A DNA stretch of 64,000 bases from Colocasia esculenta (Eukaryota; Streptophyta; Magnoliopsida; Alismatales; Araceae), in assembly GCA_014218235.1 (NCBI GenBank), contig CM024757.1:146333371-146397370 (forward strand), written 5' to 3'. Positions 10,788 to 23,200 of the stretch are shown here, one piece after another. The stretch's first letter is position 1; each line of letters begins with the position of its first letter. A model generated the notes under the pieces. The model was given only the letters and a program-made list of their open reading frames with translations, searched no databases and was not told the DNA's origin. A program made the position numbers and the translations under genes.

Positions 10788-13115
10788 ATCTTGCGTCGTC
10801 AGGACTTTGACGGCAATATCGTGCCGTCAAATTTCAGTAAATAGGAAAGCCCAATTTTCAAAGCAGTGATCGATCCCAAATTACGTTCAAGTTAAGTCAT
10901 ATAAAAATAAAAAAATAGAAAATTTAAAGGGTCTGATTATAGATCTAAACCCTCAATTATTTACTTAGATTACACCCAATCTATAGCGAATAAAATGGAA
11001 GAATCCCACCTCCGGTTCTCCTTACGAAATCACTTCTCTTTCACAGTCACACCTTCCTGAGTCGGGAAAGCAACGCCCCTGTTTGGGACACCATGATCTG
11101 GCCGAATGATGATATAAACTACCTCTCTCTCTCTCTCTAAACTCTCTCTCAAGCTATACCCCCCTATGGAATCTAGATTCGAAACGGAAGCAGGAATTCT
11201 GACAGCAACATAATCTATCGTTAGAGAAGGATAGACGACAATATATATATATATGTTGCCATCAAGATAATCTTGATGGCACACACTATTACCATCAAGC
11301 GGATTTCAACGGCAATCGTTCATGCTGTCAAAGACCAGAGACCATAAAAAAGATAAAAATTCAGTAATTTAATATACAGAAAAAGATAATTACAAAAAAA
11401 AACATGACATCACATGCCAAGATTTATTGTCCAATCATCGTCGGTGAAATAATATCTGCACATGCATCTAAATGAAATGTCATGACATATTGTTAAAGTT
11501 ATCATTCCATTCGCCCAACGAAGATTTCTATCTTCATGATCACTAGATGCAACAATCATTATTATGAGATAACAAAATACCCACCAAACACATAGAATTG
11601 ACATCGTTTGTAGGTTGAAGGAGATCTTTCGGTTTGGAGTATATATGGTGAATTGGGAAGCACCACAAACCCTGACGACTTGCATGACACTATTTTTCTG
11701 AGTCAAAATATCTATAAGAACTCGATCAATTTTTAGATTTTTTGGTAAATTTTATTTAATTTTTCTGCCTCCTGGCCCCTGGGCCCTGTATGTTTTCTTT
11801 AGAACCCATCATATGAGAAGGGGCAGTCGAACATATATAGGCCTCACATATTTGTTAACTTTCTCCTCTCACACAACTGAGGAAGTTGAGATTTGAGCCC
11901 AAAATCTCCCTCACATATGACACTTATGTTAATGAAAATTAACTTATAAATATGTGAGAGAAAGTTGTGAAAGATCATGCAATTGTTTTAGTTATGAACC
12001 AAAGATTTTAACTTTGAACTTTTCTTAAAGTTGAACAAAGAAAACTGCCGTTTTGGGAAACGGAGATGAAATAATGTGAGATTAATTGATCGTTTGTCTT
12101 CATTATCTACGTAACTATTTAACTCTATTATATAAGATGAACAGAAGAATACCTATATATAACTCCATTATCCATGTAATCTATAAAATGGTAAACCAGT
12201 TTCTGTTCTTTTTTGGACCTCAAACGCAAATCATTTGTCTTCTCTCTTAACAGTTTCTTACGTTTAGCGAGCTTTCTTGTCTAATCAACTGGTTACTTGA
12301 TGTAAAGTAAATAACAAATAGACTAAAAAATTGGTTTGGCATGTTAATACGTAGTTATTTTTTGTGAGAAATATTTATTTCCTTCCTTGTAATGTAAAAA
12401 TTACCCTCCAAATAATGTTATTGGTTGAAAATTTGACAAGATTTCTCTTTTTTTTTTTTTCAACTAATAAAATTATTTGGAAGGCTATGTCACGTCACAT
12501 TTATGATCCTTCTTAAAGACTAATAAATATTTCTCTATTTTTATACATCGTTTTTTTAAGTTTCTTAGGAAGTTGCTGGCTTCGCTACTTTTTGTCCCTG
12601 TTTTCCTCTGACGCAGAGCAGCATGTAGTTGCCTTGTTTTGTTGTATCCTTCTTTTTTCTCTCTCTGTTTCTTTTGCCAATCAAACAAAAAAAAAAAAAA
12701 GTCTTTGCCTATTTATCCTTTTTCTTCAATAAATTTATCGAGTCTGATACAAATGTATGCCTGAAAGCTTCATGTCCTGGGTCTATTCAGACTCGTACCT
12801 CTTACAGCCTCACACACGCCCAGACATGTACAGAAACATATAAATATATGTCTAGAAAGATGCACATAAGATCTTCCCCAAAACTTTTGAAAGCATCAAC
12901 GAGCTTGTTCTGAAGATCCAGCCAGTTTGGATCAGCCACCCAGTTGGATCCTCACACAAGAATATGATGATGTTTATTTTAAGGAGAAATATTTCATACT
13001 TAATTGGTCGGATAAAAAACTCATTTATCGGTCAAAAGATTGGCTGCAGATGGCAGTTAGCGGCCATGTAGTAGTAAGAGGCAGGACTCAGACCGTAACT
13101 AATTTTATCGTTAGT

Positions 13116-13153
<38 letters not shown>

Positions 13154-13230
13154 ATCTGATCAATTAAATATTAAAATGTTTCTCTTATTTTAAATAGAGA
13201 AAGACTTGTTGCAAACCGCCAACCTGACCA
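10788..13230. other. gene-free AT-rich stretch
   Basis: No supported gene. Includes hairpins TTTGACGGCA...TGCCGTCAAA (about 10,810-10,835) and TGCCATCAAGAT-A-ATCTTGATGGCA (11,257-11,281), a CT microsatellite (about 11,120-11,150), A and T homopolymers (12,450; 12,690) and an AT microsatellite (about 13,121-13,150). The first part may be distal U3 of LTR G. Confidence 0.6.
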
Positions 13231-13270
13231 TTTGCAACAAACTCAGCTTCCCATTGGGGGAGCTGAGGTC

Positions 13271-13357
13271 ATTGGGGGTGGGCCAACCCTAAGGGGTGGG
13301 TGTGTCCACCCCCAATGGGGTGGTAGTTTGCATCCACCGTGGATGCAAACTACCACC
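13271..13357. repeat. nested hairpins (19 bp palindrome)
   Basis: 13,319-13,357 is a 39 nt palindrome: arm GGTGGTAGTTTGCATCCAC, one loop base, then its exact reverse complement. Immediately left, ATTGGGGGTGG (13,271-13,281) pairs with CCACCCCCAAT (13,306-13,316). No transposase or terminal motif was recognised. Confidence 0.85.
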
Positions 13358-14136
13358 ATAGTTTGCACCAAGCGGTGGTCCATCGCAAGGCACAGTGCCT
13401 GTCCTTCCAAGTTGCTCGTTTTCTTCCCCCACTTGTTGGAAAGGTGCTTCCAACTTCCAAGGTGTTCCACGGTATTACGGGTTGAACCCCCAAGCACGAG
13501 GTGATACACCACCGTACACATTCTGTGTACTCATCTAAAATAATAATAAGAAAAAACAAACCTTTGGAGCTTTACAGTTCAGTCTCATCATGATGACACT
13601 CATAAGGGTAGGGGAGCCCAGAGCACAAAAGATCTGGCTGCCATGACTCCTCCATGGCCACGTTCTTGGGTCACCATTTGCACAACTCCCCTGGCGCATT
13701 TGTCTATTTTTAAAAAAGGGCCAAGGCTGTTGCTTTGCCACGCTTTTCATTCACCATTTACTGTTTGATGTTGGGGGGAGCACCATCTCTGTCCTTGTTA
13801 CTTTGATTGTTAGATGTTTTTTTTTTTTTTGGTTTAAAAACAAAAAGCCTAAACCCATGTTAATAACTTTTGGGAGTCCAAAAATAGTGTCTCCCCTCTT
13901 TCCCCCATTTCTAGTTTTATTATTTACCTTCAATTTTTGCCACTAATGAACCTTATATGTCAATATCAACATTGATAATCTAAAGGCACCTAGCTAGTAA
14001 TGTGTCACAGAAACTACTACTCCATCAGCATCGCTAAAACTAAAAGCGATGGTTAGTGGGCTTACCCCATCGCAAGCAAACGACCCGGGTCCTGTCATAT
14101 GCTTAAAGATGTTGACATCACTTGTGTGGTTAGATT

Positions 14137-14298
14137 TAGAGGCAGATCTAGTAAGGGTCCAGTGGAGTCCTATGACTCCACTCCACTGGATAAAAAAAAT
14201 TGTATTAAGTAGATAAATTTTCACTATGAGTGACCCTATTAAAATTATATGGATATATTATTAAGATCTTAATGAAATAAAATTTAGATCCGTCACTG
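14137..14298. mobile_element. old hAT-type MITE (~162 bp)
   Basis: The left end TAGAGGCAGATCTAG and right end ...AGATCCGTCACTG (reverse complement CAGTGACGGATCT) are diverged versions of the CAGTGGCGGA terminus of the large hAT at 27.6-34.5 kb. The flanks GTTAGATT (14,129-14,136) and ATTAGATC (14,299-14,306) match at 6 of 8 positions, as expected for an old 8 bp hAT target duplication. Just inside the left end AGTGGAGTC-CTAT-GACTCCACT forms a hairpin. Confidence 0.6.
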
Positions 14299-17216
14299 AT
14301 TAGATCCCAATACGAGAGGGGGCAAGAAAAACTACATAGGAGTTTCCCGGTCTCCAGGCCATCAATCTGTTTTTCTCACTAGTTAGTGGATGGATCTCCT
14401 CTCTCGTCCAACCAAATCATGAAGCCCCCCACACGGCACCCCCCGTCTTCCTCTTTCTTGTCCTTTTCCTGTTTTTTCTCCCTTTGTTTTTTGATCCATG
14501 TCCATCCAACCTTGGGCTGGGTTTTGTTTTGTGGTCTCAGACGCTTGTGGACCCACAAACGGGAGGATACCCTTTTCCTGGGTGGAGGCGTTGCTTTCCC
14601 CTTCCGTTCCTTGCCAGGGTACTTGCTATTGTTCCCCCATGCAAAACAATGCAGAGGGGTGACCGTGGTTGTGATTCTGGACGCTGTGGACAGGACGACA
14701 AAGTGGTCCATCAGGTGTTTCTAAATATAGCCTCCCTATGCAAATGAAAGGAGGAGGAGGAACGACACAGCACTCGCCCACTTAATTAGCCTGAAATGTG
14801 TTATGTGGGGGTAAACTTAATTAGCCTGAAATGGATAGTGTATGTTCCTTCCTTGAGACTACTTTCCAACATCGTATATGTTCCTTGAATAATTGAGCAG
14901 CGCAAGGAAGGAACATGGGGGGTGCTCTCTCTCTCTCTCTCTCTCTCCAACAACAATTAATGGATGCGACCGCCCGCCGGCAGGTCTCATCTCTCTCCCT
15001 GTTTTGCCGACGGCGGTGGGTGTCGCAAGAGCTGCGGGCTAATCTACTCAGTTTTCATAGGACCAGGCCATTTCAGGGTGGCGGGTAGCTGTTCTTCTTT
15101 TCCGGGGCACATGCATGCCCTTTTTGAGTGCTACGTACCATTATCACTCTCTCATGGAATCATACATGATGCACGCCTTTATTCCCTTGTGCGAACCCCC
15201 GCTAGCCGTTCGTCGTCCACACCATGTAGGGATAAGATGATGATGAAATCAAATTAGCCACGGCCGATCACATAAAGAAGAGAGCATGTGATTATCATAT
15301 CCAAAGTCCCCATTGTCGAACAAAACAACGCACAACTCACTGGAAAAAAGATGGAGCCCCTGGAAAAGGGAAAAGACTGGTGGGTTGTCACCTGGGGACC
15401 CGACGGAGGAGGAGGGGAAAGCCGGACAGGGAGGGACGCCACGGTGGCCTTGCCAACTCCCCCTCTCCGTGCTTTCACATATTTTATTAATACAACAACA
15501 AGCTAATCATAGAACAGGGTATGTTGCTGCACCAAGGCCAAGCAACTATACAACAGCTAGGCTAGGGTCGGGTCATTCCAGCCCTTCGACCATCACCAAA
15601 CAGTGGCAGCAGGTCGAACTCCTCTCCTCGCCCCATTCCTTGCTGCTTCAGACAACAAATCATCTGGTCGACCCGTTCTTTTTTTTTTTTTTTTGGCGAG
15701 TGGATGGAGATTGGAATCTCCTCGGTAGGGACTGCAATCGTACGGGACACTCAAAAACGATTTCCACACACGTGATCGTTGATACCGTACGTTTTTTATT
15801 TTCCTATCAAAAAAATAAGATAAAAGAAGGTATGAACACAGTTCAATGCAAAGGGCTGAGTACGGGATACTTGAAAGAATCCTGACGCTCAAGTGGAGGA
15901 ACGACCTTCTCTGTTTCCTGTTTTCGGCTCTGACGAGAGTACCAGCCGGATGCCATGCCACTTTTTTGTTTCTTTTTGTTTTTGTTGAAAACTAAACTAC
16001 TGTATTATCTTTTAAAAGTTCCTTATAATCATACTCAAATAGGATTCAAATTTAATGAGATGTATATAGAAAGTTAACTACTAAACTACTCCTTTTAAGT
16101 ACCGAAACCCCTCAGAACAAGAAATGAGATTCACATCACTCGCTTACTAGTCACATAGTTCACTTAGTTGTACCTTTTAAACAAAAAAAAAGTCCAATTA
16201 ATTGTCACACTTTTTATTATCATTGGCTTAAATGATGTCTCAATCTGACATAGATAGGATTGCAAACGAAACCCGATATATTGATATTTCGACCCAATTT
16301 TAATAAAAATTATCGATTTTAAAATTAAAAATGGATACCGATAATTTATCGGAATCAATTTCGGAATCAGAATTAGAAATAAAAAAAAATAGTCAAAATC
16401 AGAATCAGTTATCTGATAAATTATCCATAAACCCAAAAGATAAAACCATAATAAACACCTTAACTTATCAAAATTTCAGTTCCGATAATATTATTGAAAT
16501 CGGAACAGAATCGGAATTAACCATTCTAATTTTATCGGAATCGAAATCGAAACTATATTTTAGTTATGAAAATTAGAATCAAAATCTGTGTTTCCAGTTC
16601 CGAACCCAACCCGTACATACAAGTAGTCATGTGGACGTGTTAGTTTGTTGCAGACAAGAAAGACAATTGTAGGTGAAGCTTGGAACAATACAAAGATTTG
16701 ATAAATTGACAAGTTGGCAAAATTTAGGACCAATGAATAAGCTTGAAATCGTACAATCAATGCACAAAGTTACAATCATGGGAAGAATATAACCATCTAC
16801 TTTCTTTTTTCATTCCAGAAGCAACACGCCATTCTTCTCGTCATCATCTCATAATATTAGAGTGGGTCAACTTTCACTGTAGGAGGACTTTCTGCATCAA
16901 CGAATGCATATGCTTTAAGCTGCGCCCATTACGAGTCTTTCTTTCTATACGGAATGCCGGATGTTGTTGATGACTTGAAAGACATGTCCAAACGAAGCTG
17001 TCTCGATTCTTGACAAATGGTTACCATCTATCGTGAAACTTTAGCCTTGTGTAACTTCTGAATGATGAATGAAGCCACTTATCCAATTAGTAATACTTCA
17101 AACAATGCCACCATGGAAACAGACCGAAATGCCCACAGCATGGCAATGAAGACGGCATAATAGGCTGATTGCCAACGTTCCTTCTCAACCTGGGAGGACT
17201 TCATCTGCTTCCGTAG
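14299..17216. other. gene-free stretch 3' of the carrier gene
   Basis: No recognised gene. A CT microsatellite lies at about 14,920-14,948, a T-run at about 15,680-15,693, and a degenerate GATTCCGA/TCGGAATC-rich repeat at 16,260-16,620 that resembles plant hAT-MITE filler. The last few hundred bases would hold the 3' UTR of the minus-strand carrier gene; no clear poly(A) signal was identified. Confidence 0.55.
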
Positions 17217-20200
17217 CTATAGTGTTTGCGGCTGAGGCTCAGGTGGGAACAAGGTAAGGAGGGACCTATGAATCATCTCAAAGCTTGTGAAAGTAATTAC
17301 GGCTGCTGGGGTAGTACGAAGCAGGTTAGTGGCACAGCCTCGGTAGAAACCAGGAATTCCTTCTGCCTGGAATACCTTCTTTATGCAGTCAATTACACCT
17401 GCGTAGCGCCTCTGTGGATGAAATCCTTGTTCCTGAAGCTTTGCACGGACCACCTACAAATGAAACCAATTGAGTTCATTCACTAGCTCTAAAAGATTAT
17501 CAGCGTCGCAAAAGCGCCAAACTACAACAAAACGTAACAATTTCCCATCACAAAAGTGGATGAAGCATGAACGTTATCAAACATTGAAGAGAAGCACCTC
17601 ATGAGGGTATGTCATTGTTGATGCTGCTATCTTAGAGACGGAAGAGGCAACTGCAACATCACCTGCTGTGAGTGTATCTACAGTAGTATTATCTGTATCA
17701 TAAAAACCTCCAGTCAGTGAATGTGCATATGTGATGATAAAGTAAAAAAAAGCAAGAGTAAGGTAATAACCTCTTTTGGCCAAATAGGCTTTTATCTTTT
17801 CATAGGTTGGAAACTGAATAGCCACGTGGCTTATTCCTGCCAATGCTGGTACAAGACCACTGTTGATGACATCAATTATTTTTATCAATATTTGTTCTCT
17901 GCCACAAGAAACAACAATGATCCCCAGGTTGACCATGAATGGTCACACCTCTACCTGTCAGGTCGGATAACATACCTATATAATCCTCGAAAACCCTCTT
18001 CACGAACTATCCTCCTCAGCGCAGTCAGTGTACTGCCATATGGCACCACCCCCACTCTCATCCCCTGAGTCTGTCAAGAAAGACGAGATGAATGTTAGTT
18101 CCGGAGATCCACATGCCTCTCAAACAAGCACAGGAGCTCACTTTTTAGGAGAGGCTTGGACACAATGCCAAAGCCTGTTCACCATATTCAGAAACCCCCA
18201 TCATACCAGAATTGAATCTGGGTGGTGCCCCTCCTATCCCCTACCCAGTGCTGACTGGGCCATGACCCATTGGCACAGGAGCTTTCACTTGCAAGTCCAG
18301 AAACTAATTTCATCTTGGCTTGACTAGGTTCTGCTGAATCAAACCCCAAGAAATCATTTCCAGGTAGTAATCAAAAACCCAAAATCAAGAGGATGAATCT
18401 TTTAAAATAATAGACTTATTTGTAAACATAAAAAGACATGAACTCCAGCAGCCAACAAATGATGCAAAATGGACAGGAAAAGTTGAAAACAATCATGAAC
18501 ATGAATAACTACAACATACATCATTTGGTCCATGGTCCATTTATTCTTCTAATGAAGTGCATACCTGTTTACTTCAACATACATACAGGAACCACTCAAA
18601 GATAAATCTCTTTCCAGACCAAAGTTTTTAAGAAAGCAAATAAAACAAGATTTTTTCTTACCAAAAAAATGGAAAACACTAGTGCATTCTCTTAATCTCT
18701 TCTACATCAAAAAGTTGACACTGACGCAGTGCAGGGCTCACCACCTACTTAAAGGATACAAAATACAAGCCCGAGAACCCCCACCCCCCCCCCCTCCAAC
18801 CCAAACAATATGAAAGTGACAACCCTCCCTGTGTTATATCACCCTGCTGTTGAGCATCCCACTGTTTTACCTGCTCAGTAGCCCTCAGTGTGCAGTGCAA
18901 GATCAGAAACTATATTTTGTGATCACCATCGACAGTGAATCTGCAGACTGCAGTGTGGTAGCACTTGAAAATAGTTAGTGGTGTCAAAGATCCTGTAATC
19001 CCTTCCAATATTCTGAAATACATATACATATATATATACGCCCATTTCACACTGCACCAAACAGTCAGCTATGTGAAAGCGTGCCAAGTCAAAGCTTTCG
19101 CTTTTAGCAAACTCCCCAGATGCCACTAGATGATGGATCCCTCCATGAACTATGTATGTAGATGTGTTTGAAATGCTACTAAACCCACATTTCCTGCTTG
19201 GAGGAAAGGAGACATGGAGTGCCAAGGACCATGTAAACATGGGACAAACATTCTTAACTGAAGTGGTAGCTGATTCCTGTCAAGATTTTCCAAAGCCAGC
19301 TGTTAAAAGATAGTCTTCTGCCTGTAACTGCAAAACCTCACCTCTGTGAATATTATTTTTTTTCACTGAACACAGAGTTGAGGGAAGACTAATATGGCTT
19401 TAGAATCCAGCCTTGAATACTTATCACATTGGCTATGAGCTCAAAACTTATTTGAAATGGTGGCCTCCTCTTCCTTCTCACAAGTAAAGTGAATATTTTT
19501 GACCTCCTCTCTAAAATTTGCCTTTATACACATTGTTCTTGTGTACCCCTGACGTTCTGAATTGGCATCTGCAGCCCATCCTTTTAGAAGATTTGCATTT
19601 CCATCAATTCTTTTACGATTTGCTTTCATAACCATATTATGGTATCATCAATGATTTATATTGATATTATTAATTCTTGCAACTCCTAATCATTGCATCA
19701 ACATTGGCAGGATCTACAGAAATACCCTCCTTGGATATCACATGGCCAAGGAAGCTTGCTTGATCCAGCCAAAATTCACATTTACTAAGTTTGGAATAAA
19801 GTATATTTTCTTTAAGTAATTGTAGCACTATTCTCAGATGTTGATTGTGCTCTCCTTCACTGGGTGAATAAACTAGGATATCATAAATGAAGACAATGAC
19901 AAATTGATCTAGATAATGTCGAAATACCTTGTTCATAAGGTCCATAAAAGCTGTAGGAGCATTCGTTAGCCCAAATGGCATTACCAGAAACTCATAATGG
20001 CCATACCTAGTCCGAAAAGCCATTTTGGGAATGTCTGCTAGCTTAATTCAAAGTTGGTGATAACCAGACCAAAGGTCTATCTTGCAGAAAACCTTGGCTA
20101 AAGAAAGCTGATCAAATAGGTCATCAATTCTTGGTAGGGAGTACTTATTCTTATTGTGACCTGACTGAGTTTTCAGTAGTCAATGCAGAGTCGCATTGAA

Positions 20201-23200
20201 CCGTCCTTCCAAACCAAGAGAACTAGTGCCCCCAAGGGGATACACTTGATCTAATAAAGCCTTTGTCCAGTAACACTTGTAGCTACTTTTTCATCTGCTG
20301 GGGCCATTCAATATGGTGCAATAGAAATAGGAAGGGTCCCAGGTAGTAGATCAATCATGAAATCTATTTCCAAAACTGGTGGTAGACTAGGTAAGTCCTC
20401 AAAAAATACATCAGGAAATTCTTTAACAATTTCAATCTCTTCAATGTTTTTGGCAGTATCTTTTGCAGGTAAAACACTAGCCAAATACCCACTACATACT
20501 TTGTTTAGCAACATGGCGACCTTTAATGCAGAAATGATAATTCTGCTAGAAGGGTGTTTCAGACATTGAAAATGAAATTCTTCCTCCCCTGGTTTCTTAA
20601 ATATTACCTTTTTCTGTCGACAGTCTTAGAGAGCATGATGAGTGTCCAGCCACTTCATGCCTAATATAACATCAAAGTATGTCATATCTAATACATATGC
20701 CTGACCACCAAGTAATCTAGTTCCAAAGCTAACATTTAAATTGGGGATCATACATCTAGTGCAAACATGATCTCCAAAAAGGATACTCACAATCATATTA
20801 CCATAAAAAATGCATTTAGATTGAAGTAAATGAACAAACTTATTGGAACCAAATGTATGTGTGGCTCCAGGATCGAACAGCACTTTGGCATATATGCCCT
20901 TGATGAAAAGAGTACCTGTGGCTATGTTTGGTAAATTCTCTAGATTTTCCTGAGTCAAAGCATAGACATGACCCTTAAAGTGATTTTTCTTCTGTTCTTG
21001 TTTCACCTCTAGCTTTGGGCAGTTCCTAGCTATATGCCCAGTTTCTCTGCATGGAAAACATTTGCCTACACTACTCCAACATTCTGTACCAGGATGTAAT
21101 CAGCCACACTTGTTATAAAGGGGATTTGTCTTAAGTGCTGACATAGAATTTGGCCTTTTGGCTAGCTTCTTATCCCGACGAGATGATGGCAGGACCGGCT
21201 CTTCCCATTCCTTTTTTGCTCCTCAGCATACCTATTATTTTCCTACTCAGCTAAATGAGCAAATGTCAAGGCTGTGGCATAGGTTTAAGGTACTGAATCG
21301 CCACACAGTGTCTGATGAATCCTTTCAAGCCATCTACAAACTTCTTCACCTTCTGTCGATCATCATTGAAAATATGTGGGGCATACTTGCCAAGTTCTGA
21401 GAACTTAGTCTTGTACTCTCCCACAGTCATGGTGCCTTGTACCAACTTCAAAAACTCTCATTCCTTGGCATCTTGGATGTGCTCTGGAAAATACTTCAAT
21501 TTGAAGAGAGCCAAAAACTCTCTCCAAGTGATTCCATCGTCGCACCCTGCAAAGGTGGTGCATAGGACTGCCCCCCACCAAATGTCTACATGATCTTGTA
21601 ACATATAAGTTGCTAAATCACCTTGTCTTCATCTGGACATTGCATAACTCTAAATTTTTTTTCTCTATTTCACTGATCCCTGCTTCAGCTATCTCATGAT
21701 GATTCTCCCCCTTAAATGAAGAAGGTGTCAACCTTAAGAATTTGTCCAAACTAAATGTCTAAAAATCCTCTGTCCCTGAACTTGACTTTGTATTGATTGC
21801 ATAAATCCTTGGAAGACTTGGATAAATCCTCCAAAGTTCATAATACCAGTTGAATTCCGTACTAAATCCCTGAGTAATTGGTTCTCCTTGTGCTCACGCC
21901 TGAGCAGGTGTACTGTCTGATGGTTTTTCTACCGAAGGGTTGTCCCCAATTCTTTTTCTATGTGACATAACTCTTCTCGGCATATGCTAAACCATCAAAA
22001 TTTAATATTAAGATGGATCAACTCATCATCTATTCAAAAGAAAATTACAAGTTTTACAAACTTAAAGTCAAAGTCTTCGAACAAATTAACAGACTACTAA
22101 GGTTGTGTACATCATTCACATCTCTATCTATATGTACATATCTCACAAAATCTACAGTCATAGAAAGCTCTTCCAAAGTTTCTTTATAGCTTAAGATGTT
22201 CATCAGTGACATTGACCCTTTTCCCCACAGAAGTCACACTCTACGTCAGGTACCCATGTAACTATCTGATCGACGTTTGCTAGTGGAAACAGCAGTCGCC
22301 ACTCTTTTGTTGTTGGAAAAGTTTTGCTTCGGCTGGCAATGAGGTTGGGGTTTTGTTAAGCTTCTAACTCCAAGAAAAAGATTGATCGAGTCTCTGGTAT
22401 AAGTACTGCTACAAAGCCTGTTGATTCTTCTAGAACACCTCCGCTATGGATGGCTTCATAAAGATGCTCTCTTATGCAATCCCAGCACATCCTCCCCCTT
22501 CTTGTCTCTTTCCATTTGTCCTATTCCTCCTCCTTTTTCTACTCTTCTTCTAATTCTGAGACTCCATCACCTTTGTCCTGTTCTGAATTTTCCCCAAAAA
22601 AACAATTTTTTAATCTAGCCAATCTAGGATAGGCCAGACTTCCAGCAGATGGACCGATCCAATTATTTTTCCATGTTCTGAAATACAATGGAGATCCCTC
22701 AAAGATGCCCTTAAATGACTAAAACATTGACCAAGTGAGAAAAGTACCCAGACACAATAAGAATCATAGAAATCTTAAAATTCAGAATGATGTCTAAAGA
22801 TCACCAAAAAACTAAAGGATTCCTAGATGTCTCAAACCCACCTACAGTTCCAAATGACCACAATGTCACAAAATCTTAAAAGACTCAAAGGTGATTTCAA
22901 AACTGGTCGCAAGGTTTCAAGTAATCTAAATTCTAGTAAGATACCTCAGAATCACCATACCACCCCTGGACCATTCAGCTAGCTAAAATGACCCTTCAGT
23001 CCCCAAAATGCTTAAGTTCTATTAAAACACCTCTAAACCATACCAAAACTCATCAACGCCACCATGAAGCTTTGGATTCAACTCAAATTCTGTTGTTACA
23101 TGTATAGACATGTATATTTTTGTGTGTGTTGGTTTTGTTTCAAATATTAACAGCTCTCACTCATTAGAGCAACTCTCTCTGTCCCGCGGCAGTCCCGCAG

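Noticed and set aside
15313..15885. 190-residue frame
   Set aside because: Crosses a T-run and low-complexity sequence; overlapping frames on both strands; no domain.
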